Positions 45,286 to 56,223 are shown, counted from the stretch's first letter. The stretch is DNA of 64,000 bases from Ischnura elegans (GCF_921293095.1 NC_060251.1:39785644-39849643); one strand, 5' to 3'. The notes: a model not told the origin generated them from the letters alone. Program-made: numbers and translations.

Positions 45286-45466
45286 GGGAACATAGGGAAT
45301 GATACACTGCGGTATGTTCCATTGAAGTTTTAATAACCGACCCAGGTTTCGACATTACACTATGTCATTTTCGATGGTGTAAAATGACACAGTGTAATGT
45401 CGAAACCTGGCTCGCTTATTAATGCTTCTGTGGAACATACAACAGTGTATCTTTTGCTATGTTTCC
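45286..45466. repeat. Symmetrical fold-back, 86-bp arms
   Basis: 45286-45371 pairs with 45381-45466 around a 9-base centre, with no net insertion or deletion. The innermost 40 bp (CAGGTTTCGACATTACACT and complement) are nearly exact, and the outer part is about 75-80% matched. The right arm ends in the GTCGAAACCTGG phrase, resembling the GAAAC-containing termini of the repeats at 9.0 and 45.8 kb. It may be two head-to-head copies of a short retroelement end. Confidence 0.88.
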
Positions 45467-45699
45467 TGTCACCAAGTTTAAGCAAGTATCGCCAACCTGC
45501 CTTAAGTTAATTTGGGCTGAATTGAGTGAAAGTAAGCTTCAGCCAACATTGATAAATGCAGGCTGAAAAATGTAAACCATTCTATCCACTGGGAAGATGT
45601 CATATCCCGAGTCTGGTCATATCTCGAGAGAAGAAATATTGGGGAAGAATTACTAAGGAGACCATAGCTAGTCAGCTATCGGAAAACATTATCAATTGA

Positions 45700-45960
45700 A
45701 ATGGTTGTTACTCCCTGAGCAACAACTGCAAACCCGTCCTGCGAAGATTACGTCCGACCAAAATCAAAGACCAATCTGAGACCCCGGCACCGGTAGGTAT
45801 GTAAGGCGACCGACGACTTTCCAAGCCACGATATTCCGCCCTGATGATGGAGTACGTCTTGTAACCCGAAACGTCGGCAGCCATGGAGATTATCCGGTGG
45901 AACACCCGAACAACCTTCGCTACCAACATACGCTGGGAAAGCATCACATCTTTTTTACAT
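45700..45960 (+). repeat. Penelope-type retroelement terminus (non-coding)
   Basis: The stretch includes CCTGATGATGGAGTACGTCT followed by CCCGAAACGTCGGCAG, a signature I associate with the 3' ends of Penelope-like and related elements. The 91-codon minus-strand frame over it is a shadow. No target duplication or coding sequence is attached. Boundaries are approximate. Confidence 0.5.
45841..45875 (+). ncRNA. Hammerhead-ribozyme-like core (candidate)
   Basis: CTGATGA (45841-45847) matches the conserved CUGANGA exactly. After one extra T, a stem of GGAGTAC/GTAACCC pairs with two internal mismatches, followed by GAAA (45868-45871) and C-GTC. The arrangement is identical to that at 9.0 kb. There is no space for a closed stem III between GAAAC and GTC, so self-cleavage would need a dimer or an unusual fold. 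Function is inferred only from motif order. Confidence 0.35.
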
Positions 45961-46593
45961 TGATAGCTTCTATTTTTTTGCATGTTTTCATATCTTGCTA
46001 TAACTTGCTACAGCATTGTCTAAAAATAACTCAACGAGATGGTAATATTATAACCGAGAGATCAAGGTGGTAGAATGTCTATTACCAGATTAATTAAGTT
46101 ATGAACAATATGTATAGATTGCTAAAAAAATTGGCATTATTTTCCCCGGCAGTGCTTGCTAATTATGTTGCTTAGCTTGAATATTAACCACCTAATGCAA
46201 AGTTTTATATGTTATAAGCCCCTAATTTTAAATAACACTGATTTTTTTCTCTTTTCATTGCAGGTAAGGGCTCTGTCTTCCTGTTTCTCACATTCTTACG
46301 TGGACGGATTTCGTAAGTTGAACCAATTTAAGCGTGGTTCACGTGTGTAAAAAGTCCTTGATTATGATTTGTTTTTTCGAATTATTATCGTTTTTGCCCT
46401 CTTGTCTTCTAGCACCTTCCATCCATACTATTTCAGGGCAATTTCAAAATAAAACTATGTACTTTTGGAATGGTGTGTCATAGCTCGCGGAATTTTGGGA
46501 GCGATTAGCACGCAAACTCGTGTGCTAAACTATTCAAAAATATTGTCACCCTTATATCGTACGCAGTGCATAAGATTTGCCTATTCAGTAAAA
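45961..46593. other. No recognisable gene
   Basis: AT-rich sequence between the Penelope-type terminus and the tandem array. The 64-codon plus frame at 46156 is unassigned. Confidence 0.5.
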
Positions 46594-47275
46594 ATGCATT
46601 CATTTACATGCGTAATTGTGAATGTGAGCAATTTCGGTCTAAGTCAGGCGGCTGGAAGGCCGTTTTGGAGCAAAAATAAAAATGCTCTGTTTTTTTCGGG
46701 CATAAATATGAGCGATTCATTCTTATACATGGCATTCCACTCTGCAGGAACTGTGACCCGTGGGGATGTAGAAAGAAAACTTTTATTTTTATGTGGAATC
46801 TTTCAATATTAAGCATCAATATCTTAATATTCGTAAACGCATTCATTCATTAAGAACCCGAGCGGCTTTGGTCCAAGAGGGGCGGCTGGACGACTCTGGA
46901 GCTAGAATAAAATGGGTTGTTATTTTTTGGGAATGAATATAAACGATTCATTTTATACATGCCATGTCCACTCTGCAGGCAATGTGGTCCTTGGCAAGGC
47001 AGAAAGGAGTTTTTTTATTTTTTTTATGGGGAATTTTTAAATATTACGCATCAATATCTTAACATTCGTAAATGCATTCATTTACAAGCGTACTCATGAG
47101 CGTGAGCAGATTTAGTCGAAGCGGAGTGGCTGGACGAATCTGGAACAAGAATAAAATGCGCTGTTTTTTTTGGACAAGAAATATGAGCGATTCATTCTTA
47201 TACATGACATGTCCACTCTGCAGGAACTGTGACCCTTGGCAAGGCAGAAAGGAAAACTTTTATTTTTTTATGCGG
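46594..47275 (+). repeat. Three-copy degenerate tandem array, period ~231-245 bp
   Basis: Each unit runs AATGCATTCATTTACA..., GTGAGC, GGCTGGACGA-TCTGGA, AATAAAATG, GATTCATTCTTATACATG, CCACTCTGCAGG, GGCAAGGCAGAAAGG and a T-rich tract. The CTCTGCAGG marker lies at 46740, 46971 and 47216, giving spacings of 231 and 245. Open frames in copies 1 and 3 share SDSFLYM, but the phase and flanks differ, so I treat this as non-coding satellite-like DNA. It is followed by a second, unrelated array. Confidence 0.85.
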
Positions 47276-47442
47276 TTGATTGATTGCCTTAGTATTTTGG
47301 ATGCGGGAAAGGATGACTCCACGTTTCGTCCCTTGCTCATCACTGTCAGGTCAACTTCGCACATCGCGTGTCCATTTGACTGATGTTGACCGCGTGCACA
47401 ACTCCCGCCTTCCGTTTTCTTTTATTGTGATGTCCCTGAAAA

Positions 47443-48010
47443 GATTGTCGCAGTCAATATAATTTAGTCGATTCTTTCATAACACGTAAACTTCCGTTTC
47501 GTCGCGTTTTTGTACTATTTTTGACAAGGGTTTGATACCCTATTAACAATATTTTCACTCACCATCATTTTATCCTGAACTCCACCCGTTATAGTTCACC
47601 TTCCTTTTCAACTGTAGCATTTGAAGCTTTGAATGTTCCCTCTATCTGCTGTAGGTATTAAATCTGTAGTTCCGGTCTAACTTGTAACGAAAGATTGCAG
47701 CAGTCAATATAATTTGGCCCAATCTTTTCTTAACACGTAAACTTCCGTCTCTTTATGTTTTTATGCCTTTTTTGATGAAGTTTTGATACTCTATGTTCAA
47801 AAATTTCATTCGCATTTTATTCAGCTTGAACTTCACCCATTATAATACCCGTCCTTTTCATTGTTAAGCTAAAAGTTTAACTTAAGTTTAAAAGCTACAA
47901 ATGTACCGTTAACTCTTGCAGGTATTAATTGTGCAGTAGTTAAAAATTGCCGCAGTCAATATAATTTAGTCGGCCCCAGTCCCTTTCACAGTACCTCATA
48001 TACTTCCGTC
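47443..48010 (+). repeat. Three-copy degenerate tandem array, period ~250 bp
   Basis: Units begin GATTG-GCAGTCAATATAATT. The CAGTCAATAT marker lies at 47451, 47701 and 47953. Shared phrases are AACACGTAAACTTCCGTCTC, GTTTTGATACTCTAT, TTTTATCCTGAACTCCACCC, CCTTTTCA-TGT and GCAGGTATTAA. The third copy is partial. A more diverged fragment with the ACAAAT-TACC...GATATTAATTCTGCAG phrases appears at about 50411-50495. Confidence 0.85.
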
Positions 48011-48059
48011 TCGTCACGTTTTCATTGTTTTCGTACGCTCAACATGGACTGGCGTGATT

Positions 48060-50410
48060 CATTGCCTGTCCCCCCCGCATAAAATGCTGATTCCATCTCG
48101 TTAGTAACGTGTTCATTTTCTGGGTAAAAGGGTCAAATGTACACTCCCATGAAGATTTAATTTGCATTTAAATGTCTCCCGTTCTCTTCCAGGGGACAAT
48201 GCTATGTTTGTTGGAACTGGGTCGCGTATATATTTTTGGTTTGCTTCCCGGAAAGATTGAGATTGCGTTGCTCTAAAAGACGCTGTATTCGATGTATTAT
48301 TCAGAGGAATATTTTTACGGCGTTATAGGCGGCCTCCTTCGCGCAGACACATTAACTACAAGTGTTATTTTAGCCTTGCTTTGTAATTAATAATGTGATG
48401 ACATCTATTTAAAACTTTTAAAGATGAGCTTTTATCCATTGTAATAAAACATCATCCTGTATCAAATGTTCATGGTATATATTCAATTATTTGGATATTT
48501 TACTATTAGATTCCTTGGTTCCAAAGTAAAAAAGTCATATTTGGCTTTAAATTTTGTTTCTTGAATAAATATTTCTAAATTTTATCGCATGATAAATCTA
48601 ACCAGTATAATTTAATGCAGAAAAATGTATTTTTCCACGATATTGTATATTTGACGTGTGTGCACAGCATGCATTACTTTGGCGGCATTTAATGGATAAA
48701 ATTCTTATATGAGTCATGCTAATCATGATGGCCTTTTCGAAATCAATGCTATTCAAGAAATAAATAACTCTTTAGAAGTAGACCGCGCAGTATTCATGCC
48801 ATTCTTATGAGTAATCTACTAGGTAAAACTCATATTGGTAATTCGAATTTTACTGTCTATAAGTATGTTTAAATACTACGCATCAATATCATATATTCGT
48901 TACATTTTTTTAATTTTACACGATGTATTCCATTTTATTCCATTGCTCTTAGGCACCTATGTATTTATAAACATTATCGTAATAACAAAAACGTTTTTGC
49001 TTACGTATTCATATAGTATATTCCCTTTTACTTTAATTTCTCTTTGTCTACATGTATCCGTCAGTGGAATTATTATATGGATTCCTTCCATCGAATGCTC
49101 AAAAAAAAGTTAAGACTGTACTTTAAGTTCATCTCTTCTTAATATATCTGTGAACCAATAATTATACTAGAATAAGAGTCTTTCTTGTGATAGATTTTAT
49201 TGCAATATTTGCATTTTTAAGATGCCGCACTAACGATTTGACGTGATTATTAGCTATTTTAATATGGTTGAAAATGAATCTCTACTCTTTTCAATTTTTA
49301 CAAATATATTTTCTTGAAGTAGTAAAACGGTCATATAGAATGTGAGCAGTGGGAAATCGATTAAGTCATAATTTTTATGCAGTTATGAAGTTAGGAAACA
49401 CTTTGCCTCCAGCAATTTCCAGGCCTTATGCGTTTATTACTTTCCATTATAGTTTCATGAATTTTCCGATAAAATTTATTTCAATTTTTTCCCTTGGGTG
49501 TTTGAGAAACATAAGACCAATGTATAAATGAAAATAATAAAGAATATCCAGGACATTGCATCGCTTGACCTCTTTTTCACAATCGATTCCATGATCATGA
49601 ACTTGAATAATTTCATTCATTTTAATTTATAGCTAGTATAGAAATATATTCCAGCACCAGTGAATATTTCTCTTGCATTCTTGCTCATAATTCCAAGTCA
49701 GTTTTACGGTTGGTAAGATGAAACCTCTCCACTATTGGAAATTTATTTTTTCACATTTTGAAATAATTTATGGGCAACTTTTACTAAATTTAAATGTCAA
49801 AGGTAAAAGGAATATTGAAATATACAAAGAATGCCACACAGAATGTGAAATATTGGCGCAGAGTGATGTATTTTAAAAGATATTACTATTTGTTTTTTAT
49901 TTTTAATCGGCTTACTTCACGGTTTAAATAATGTGACTGATATAAAAGTACACAGGAACATTTTCTCGAACTTAATGCTTATGCTGGAATGAGGAAAACA
50001 ATTTATGGCAGTATTTAAGCTAACAAAAATTTTATAAATAGGTACACTTTTCTACAGAATGGATAATTTATTTTACACGCATCGCCCTTAACGAAATTGA
50101 TGGCTTGAAACTCGAATTTAGACCTTGCTATAGGATTTGTTAAGAAATGTTATTCTTCTTGATTCCCTAGTTGAATTGGAGCTGAGTTTTAAATAAAGGG
50201 TGGAACATTAAGGGTGTTAGGTAATAATTTGTAGTAGGGGGTGGAGATATGAGGGTAAGCATGTAGCTGGAAAATTGGCATTAGCTGGAAAAGGAACTAT
50301 AGCTTGACGATCCATCGAACGGACAGATAAATTCAGCTGTATTCTTCTAGGGCCAAGGTCCAAAATTATTTTGAAAATGGACTCCATCAATCATAGTTCA
50401 CAATAATTTT
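48060..50410. other. No recognisable gene; AT-rich DNA
   Basis: 2.3 kb of AT-rich sequence. Frames of 92 (48835) and 60 (49349) codons are Ile/Phe/Tyr-rich and unassigned. No transposon ends or RNA genes were found. Confidence 0.5.
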
Positions 50411-50495
50411 CAATGTTAAAATTTCAGGCCACAAATATACCTTTATTTCATGTAGATATTAATTCTGCAGCTCAAGAGTTACTCGCAACAGTCTG
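50411..50495 (+). repeat. Diverged stray fragment of the 47.4-kb array unit
   Basis: CAATGTTAAAATTTCAGG, CACAAATATACC and GATATTAATTCTGCAG match, in order, phrases of the units at 47.6-47.94 kb. The fragment lies 2.4 kb downstream of the array. It could reflect a once larger array or a dispersed family. Confidence 0.5.
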
Positions 50496-50758
50496 TTCCT
50501 AGAACTGTTAGCGTGCTTATCAGGAAAGATGTGTTAACTATAGGGGTGGATAGAACGTCTGATTAACAGGCATTATTGGTGTCAGCTTGCTATTTGAAAG
50601 ATTATCAGGGAAATGAAGGTATGATTACTCATCATGCACAAAAGTTACTGCGACGCGCGCTCCGTTCAGTTGCCAAAGGGGGTGTAGGATTGGAACTGAA
50701 GTGCTATAGGGGCTGAAGTGCATATTCGAGCCTAGGTTACTAGTACCTTGGCTACCGT

Positions 50759-51167
50759 CAGGGTCGAATTTTCCAATAGGCGAACTAGGCTTCAGTCCAG
50801 TGACTCAAGACCAATAGGGGCCTACATTCAAATTATTAGCAAAATTAAAATTAAACAATTCTAAACACAGGGAACTCTAAAATGCTAAAAAACGGAAAAC
50901 GGGGAGAAATTCTATGCATATGACTTCTAAAAAACAAGCATAAAATTCGTCGGTTAAGATCGCCGGCGTTACGCTCATTGGGCCTATTTTATGTCTATTA
51001 GATTGCACTTAAGTATATTTCATAGGTTCACTGATTGCTATGAAAAATATTGACGCACGTACCCCATGCAACTAAGCTCTGGTTTATCAAACCTAAAATT
51101 GGGTGGTGAAAGGCCCTCTTTATAATTGAAATAATCTAGGCCCTCTTTTCATCTTAATCCGGTCTTG
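50759..51167. mobile_element. hAT-type non-autonomous element, 409 bp
   Basis: GCTACCGT (50751-50758) and ACTACCGT (51168-51175) form an 8-bp direct repeat with one mismatch. Termini are inverted: CAGGGTCGAATT at the left, and CAAGACCGGATT on the opposite strand at the right. No coding sequence is present. The CAGGG(T/C)CGGATT terminus is common among insect hAT MITEs. Confidence 0.75.
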
Positions 51168-51403
51168 ACTACCGTGCTATCCTGATCCTACTCATTCATG
51201 CCTTCGTCACATTTTATATGTAATGCATAACTTTAAGAGGTTCCCTATAACATACCCTTGATTGATTGATATCCTTGTCGCCAGGTCCACTGTGACGCAT
51301 GACGCGATTAATATCTTCCCATTTACATGTGCCCTGTCATTCATCGCAGTTGCATGCACATTTTTCTCCTCGTCCCATAAATTTGGGGTAGGGTCCGCGG
51401 CCT

Positions 51404-51674
51404 TTGGAAGAAGCGCCACGACGCTGCTGCCATCTCTCGGCAATCAATCCGCTTCTGCTCCATATCCTATTAGTCCCGTCTTCTAAAAAAGGCTTCCCTT
51501 TTGGACCACGCCCCGGCCGCCATAGACCTTCCTCTACCACTACACCACTACCCCCCCCCCCCGGCCTGTCTGTACCCCGCTTCACCCCATCAATAACCCT
51601 TCCCTCCCGTCAACTCTCCTCTGGATATCCTTTCGCTCAAAAAGAAACCCTCCTTTCCCTCAACTATCCCGTAG
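51404..51674. other. C-rich tract next to hAT insertion
   Basis: Pyrimidine-rich DNA with a 12- to 14-base C-run at about 51549-51562. Long frames over it (149 plus, 82 minus codons) reflect the skewed composition, and I do not call them genes. Confidence 0.5.
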
Positions 51675-52665
51675 TAGAGATGAAAAAATCGATTTCAATT
51701 AAAATCGAAAATCGAGTTTTAAATTCCAAATATCGAGGAAACCGAGATCGAGCCTTAATCTTCGTATTTCGATCCAAATTCATTACTTTTCTACTCCGAT
51801 CTTCGCCCATTTATTTTATCTCGCCAGCGTCACTACCCGCCTCTGAGTTGTAACGTCGTATCAATGATGTTTGGCGTAATTAATTATCCACTGATGAATA
51901 AATTGTTTTTTTATTTGTATGTGTATTTGCATTTATTTTGATGTTTTGGAGTTGAGGACGCTATGGTGATGAGGAGTAAACAGGGGATTGCTAGAGAGAG
52001 AGAGCCATTTTGGATGAAGGGGATGAAATAGTGTAAGTGATAATTATTGTCTCGGAGGGAAAAGGTTGCGACATCACAGGTAACACCATCCGTCCCATGT
52101 CGTAGGAAAGCAGGCCCTCGATCATCAAGAAAGTAAAGCAATCAGTCGATCTTTCTTGAAAATTTTAGTGAAGTTTCAATGTGCGTGAATTTGTAAATAG
52201 TTAATGCTAATAATTCGCGCACGTAGTCTTCGTAGATTTTTAGAAAATTTTTGTGCATATCAACAGTGTGTTTTGAGTTTTTTTTACAGTACACAAAAAA
52301 CTCGTTTTTTTCTACAAACTTAATTGTTATATATGAGCCATTAATTTTTCTATTGATCGATGTATCGGTTCAAATTTCGATTTTCGTATAAAATTCGAGC
52401 TATTCATTTTGATTACAAATTGATTCACTCGTTATTTTTAACCGTGAGGTATTCAATTTTAAGGTTTCTTTGTTAGCTAACTGTTACATTTACCGCCACC
52501 ACCACCTAGCTAACCTATTTAACTACCTAACTAACTAACTGTGATAACTATTACTGATGAAGTGTTACTTATATACTTTTTGGTATAAGTAGCAGTTAAC
52601 TAACAAAGAAACCTTAAAAATCGATTGCTCGAAAAATCAATTTGACCCACGGTTTTACATCCCTA
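51675..52665. mobile_element. hAT-type element, 991 bp, exact 8-bp target duplication
   Basis: TCCCGTAG occurs directly at 51667-51674 and 52666-52673. The element starts TAGAGATGAAAAAATCGATT and ends so that the opposite strand reads TAGGGATGTAAAACCG, giving a short imperfect TIR. The TCGATT-rich subterminal regions (AAAATCGAAAATCGAG at the left, ATTGATTTTTCGAGC inverted at the right) are typical of hAT ends. It contains an internal fold-back (52461-52618) and no transposase-like frame. It is inserted in the C-rich tract. Confidence 0.85.
52461..52618. repeat. Internal fold-back, 29-bp arms, within the hAT element
   Basis: TTAAGGTTTCTTTGTTAGCT at 52461 pairs with the complementary AGTTAACTAACAAAGAAACC stretch ending at 52618, over 29 bp with two mismatches. 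The loop contains CTAACTAACTAACT-type and CCACCACCACC simple repeats. Confidence 0.85.
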
Positions 52666-52844
52666 TCCCGTAGTATTCTATACCCCAGCCCATATACCTT
52701 TGATACAAGTTACGGAAGGATGAAGGCGTTGCAGCTTCCCCTCATCAATCCCCCAACCCGTTTTACGCCTTGGTCTCCTGTACCCCTTTTATCCCTATGG
52801 TCTCGTATTAGGTGGCGGCGGGTTAGGCGTTGTAGACCCCTTGA

Positions 52845-54950
52845 TCGTGCCCCAATCCCCCTAAGGAGGACCGAGGATAATCCCTCTCCAGGGTCCGTAG
52901 AGATATGTTATCGTGTTCTATGCCTTTATCCCCTCTGCAGGTCATGGACTTGCAAGGAGGATTTTTCCTTTAAAATTCTATATTTCATCTACATCTACAT
53001 AATACCCCACAAGCCACCTAAAAAGGCGTGTGGCAGGGGGTGTTAGGACACCATCAGTTTACAAATAAAAAATAAATGTTCCAACAATATTACGACTAGT
53101 AACTATTTAAGTCCTTTATGGTTCGGGGGGAAAACGAATTCCCGTATCTATCGATTCGTCTCTCCTGTCTCAAATGTCTCTCCTGATTAATCACTCCTGT
53201 CGGACCTGAAAATATAGTGGGGCAGAAATATTATGTTCTCTGTGTCACTCTAAAAGATATCTATTCTCAATCGCTCAAGCAAACTAATCATTTTTTGCGT
53301 CTTTTCTCATGAGTACTCGAAACTTTGTAATCATATGATGGGACGAGGAAAACTAATCATTTATTTGCCCTAAATTAAGCCGTAGGAGAAAGTAACATGA
53401 ATTATGTGGTGATTAAGTGGTTATTGAAAGTAATAGGGTAATGAATGACATAGAATTTATCGAATTGTGAAAAGTGAGTTATAACTTGAGCAAAATTGAG
53501 GATAAGAATGGAAATTTCCTACTCATTGTATCCTCCCTGAAATTGAGAGAATAAATCAATATTGTTTAGATGATAAATATTTCTTAAGTTCACCATTTCA
53601 AAGGCATTTTCTTCGGTATTTTTGCAGACACAAGTTTAATCCCTAAATTGTGATCTCATCCTTCTAAGAAGGTCAGAGGATAAACCTTCTTCAGAGTCCG
53701 GAGAGATGTTATATCACATTCTATATCTTTATGCACTTGCTTTATCCCCTCTCTGGCGTGCATGGAGGATTTTTCCAGGGGTATCTTTCTTACTATCTTC
53801 TATGTGTTAAGTTAATTTAACCTCGTACACTGTTACTTTAATTACGTTACTCGCATGTTAACTCATGCTCATATTCTGAGACTATGGTAAAATACTAGTC
53901 TCAAAGATTAAATGTGGGGAATCGTGTGGTGATTGAGATGTATTTCCATCCAATATTAAAATAATCTTCGTGCAAAGATCCAGTTTAATGTACGGGTTTT
54001 GTGATGAGTTTTTGAATCCAGTTGGTTACGATTCTTTGGTATTGCCATTATCACTGTTTTTTTAATATATGAGGAATAATCCCTTTCATGCACTCAAGCT
54101 ATTTTCATTGGTTTGATAACTAATGGTAACTACTTTAATAAAGCATCAACATTTTTTAAAATAACGAACCGAAGGTTGTTATTCTTCAGTATTTTTATTC
54201 CCTATACCACGTTTGATTTTCACGCCGATCTGAAGAGACAAATATTATCCCTCTTCAGGTCACACAGAAATATGTTACTAGGTACTTTTCATTTATGCAT
54301 CTGATTAAACGCTTCTGCATTTCATGAGCCTGATTGGAGGATATGCCTCGTAATTAAAGATGTAGAAATATTGAGGATGGTCGTTTAGACTGTGATTTCT
54401 GCTACCTAAAAGGTTACTGAATTTACTGGGTGAAAATCGATTGAAATTTTAGGATGAGGTGATAAATTTATAATTGCAGAAGGTAAATATTTTTGATGCA
54501 GTGAATTACCCTGTCAATCTTGCTTTTCGATGAGATATGGAAGAGGTATTTAAATGCACTCAAACTATCCTCTATGGTTTTTAAGAAATAGTTTTACGCA
54601 GTATGTATCATTAACATAATATCAGCACAATAAATAACTCTTCTTTAGCAATAAACTATCATGTTCTCTCATACAAGAGCCATTATTCTACACGTTTCCC
54701 CAACGATCCCGTGGATGCGCCTTGATCCTTCTAAGGAGGCTAGAAGATAATCCCTCTTTAAGGCTTATGTCTGTTACATTTATTTCTGTTGGCTTCTGCT
54801 TGATCCGTTCTGACAAACATGGGACTAGTTTGAGGATAATAATCTTTTTCTATGCCCTTCCCATGAGTAAAGGGAAACATAACGGGGAGACGAAGGAAGC
54901 GAATAATTCTAGATGTAGGAGTTTTAACAAAAGTTCAATTCTGTAATTGA
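52845..54950 (+). repeat. Four-copy degenerate long-period tandem array (~0.5-0.57 kb)
   Basis: The phrase pattern CTAAGGAGG, GAGGATAATCCCTCT, GGTCCGTAGAGATATGTTA, CTATGCCTTTATCCCCTCTG and GGAGGATTTTTCC recurs with drift from about 52850, 53655, 54222 and 54722. Spacings are about 805 (including a 0.3-kb insertion), 567 and 500. Copies 3 and 4 are strongly diverged. The linked GTGTGGTGATTGAG and TCTTCGGTATTTTTG phrases support whole-unit duplication. No coding capacity was recognised. Confidence 0.65.
52985..53330 (+). repeat. Interspersed repeat with CATCTACATCTACATAAT start, inserted in the array
   Basis: The start, ATCTACATCTACATAATACC, followed by CCACAAGCCACC and GGCGTGTGGCAGGGGGTG, is a phrase I recall from repeats in several arthropod genomes. 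It continues through CCCGTATCTATCGATTCGTC and CTCTCCTGTCTC. Its presence explains why the first tandem unit is about 300 bases longer than the others. Class and exact ends are not determined. Confidence 0.5.
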
Positions 54951-55770
54951 GGCTGCAATTTAGAAACACTATAAAATAGCTCATGAAAGAAGCAGATGAG
55001 TTATAGGATAAAGTGTTAAGATATGAGTCCTGTAGGTTCTCTTTCCTTAGTCAATTCTCTTCGTCATTTACTTTGGTACGATCATTTACATAGATTTTCA
55101 TTTAGTATAAAATTATATTTAGAATAAATTTATGGTTGTAAAATAAAATTGCTGGCTATAAAAGGGATACATCAATTAATTGGAATATAAAAAAAAACGG
55201 CGTGACTTGTAGAAGAACCGGTAAAAGTTGTTAAACGCATACCTATTCCCGATTATAGAGCCCATTCAATTTTTTCAAGCTGACTTTATGTCTTAATTTT
55301 CTTGGGCTCGTACTGCGTTAATTTTTCCAATATTGTGTGTGCGAAGCAGGATTATTTTCTGACTTGTTATTTATGATATTATGCTATACCCTCGAAAACA
55401 TAGAAATCCTAAACACATTATTAAAGGCTTAGCTGCATGATTAATTTTCGATTGATTGCGCGTGGTGGAGAAATCAACGACAACTAATTTATATGATCAA
55501 TAAGTTTTCATTTAAATCCAGGCAACTTTATTCGTTCCATTAACCAAATATTTTGTTGCATTTTTTAATCTCATAGTTAATCGTAAATTGATGGTTTGGT
55601 TTTAAGAGGATTATTTTAGTTTCGTGGACACTTTTTGGTCAATTATACTTCATCCGTACTAATTCATGTAGAATAACTCCTATTTCATGACTAATATTAC
55701 GATATTAAAACGTTTTTATGAACTCCTTTTATTGTTTGTCGTCTTTTCATCTTGCAACTAAAATTTAACC
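54951..55770. other. No recognisable gene; AT-rich DNA
   Basis: Featureless AT-rich DNA. Its right end (CTTGCAACTAAAATTTAACC at 55751-55770) belongs to the dispersed repeat also seen at 57643. Confidence 0.5.
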
Positions 55771-55782
55771 TTATTATCGATT

Positions 55783-56211
55783 TTCAAAGCAATGAAGGAA
55801 TAAGTGACTTTGTACGCAGTCACGCGCACGGGTGCAAAGTTAAATACACCAAAGGATGAAGTTCGCCATGAAAAAATATTTGACTTAGCCGGGATTCGAA
55901 CCCGGACTGCGCGTGACTGCGTACAAAGTCACTTATTCCTTCAGTGCTTTGAAAATCGTCGCCGCAGACCAGCGGAAAATAAGGGTTTTTCTCCCCGACA
56001 GTGGCTTAGTAAGCACGACCCTCGCCACATGTGCCACAGTGTGGACTTGTGACGTCAACATCTTGTTCGGTAAAGCCCATCCCGAAGTTCGCTCTGAGAA
56101 GATGGCTTGGTGGTGTAACTGGTAGCACGCCTGACCGGCAATCGGGAGATCCGGGTTCGAATCCCGGCTAAGTCAAATATTTTTCATGGCGAACTTCATC
56201 CTTTGGTGTAT
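55783..56211 (+). mobile_element. Compound tRNA-containing retroposon with interlocked inverted repeats
   Basis: A 12-bp direct repeat TTATTATCGATT (55771-55782 and 56212-56223) flanks the insertion. Segment A (55783-55828) is inverted at A' (55908-55955). Segment B (55841-55905) is inverted at B' (56151-56213). The order A-B-A'-B' means the pairs interlock rather than nest. B' is the 3' half of a full tRNA cloverleaf plus the tail AAATATTTTTCATGGCGAAC..., while B has only the T arm, acceptor strand and tail. A related, unoccupied target lies at 57643-57710. The arrangement suggests reverse transcription with template switching or self-priming. No protein is encoded. Confidence 0.8.
56104..56175 (+). 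tRNA. tRNA-like cloverleaf, anticodon GGC (Ala-type), probably a SINE head
   Basis: A full 72-nt cloverleaf folds. The acceptor is GGCTTGG/CTAAGTC with two G-U pairs. The D stem is GTG/CAC. The anticodon stem CCTGA/TCGGG carries loop CCGGCAA. A four-base variable region follows, then T arm CCGGG-TTCGAAT-CCCGG and discriminator A. The anticodon reads GGC. Base 33 is C instead of the near-universal U, the alanine G3-U70 pair is absent (G-U is at position 2-71), and no T-run terminator follows at once. It also sits inside a retroposed unit. I therefore read it as a pol III promoter-bearing SINE head rather than a working tRNA gene. Confidence 0.6.
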
Positions 56212-56223
56212 TTATTATCGATT

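Noticed and set aside
45708..45983. 91-codon minus-strand frame
   Set aside because: It covers the Penelope-type terminus with its GAAACGTCGGC signature; non-coding repeat is the better reading.
46604..47383. Tandem peptide repeats sharing SDSFLYM as a secreted repeat protein
   Set aside because: Copies are in frames broken by stops and the similarity is at the nucleotide level across whole units, including T-rich non-coding parts.
46594..48010. CRISPR-like array
   Set aside because: Units are about 250 bp, degenerate throughout and lack short identical repeats with unique spacers; the DNA is eukaryotic.
51404..51853. 149-codon plus-strand frame
   Set aside because: It runs across a C-run and into the hAT terminus, so it cannot be a single conserved gene.
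56104..56175. Functional tRNA-Ala gene
   Set aside because: Position 33 is C, the G3-U70 identity pair is missing, no T-run terminator follows at once, and the sequence is within a retroposed unit with target duplication.
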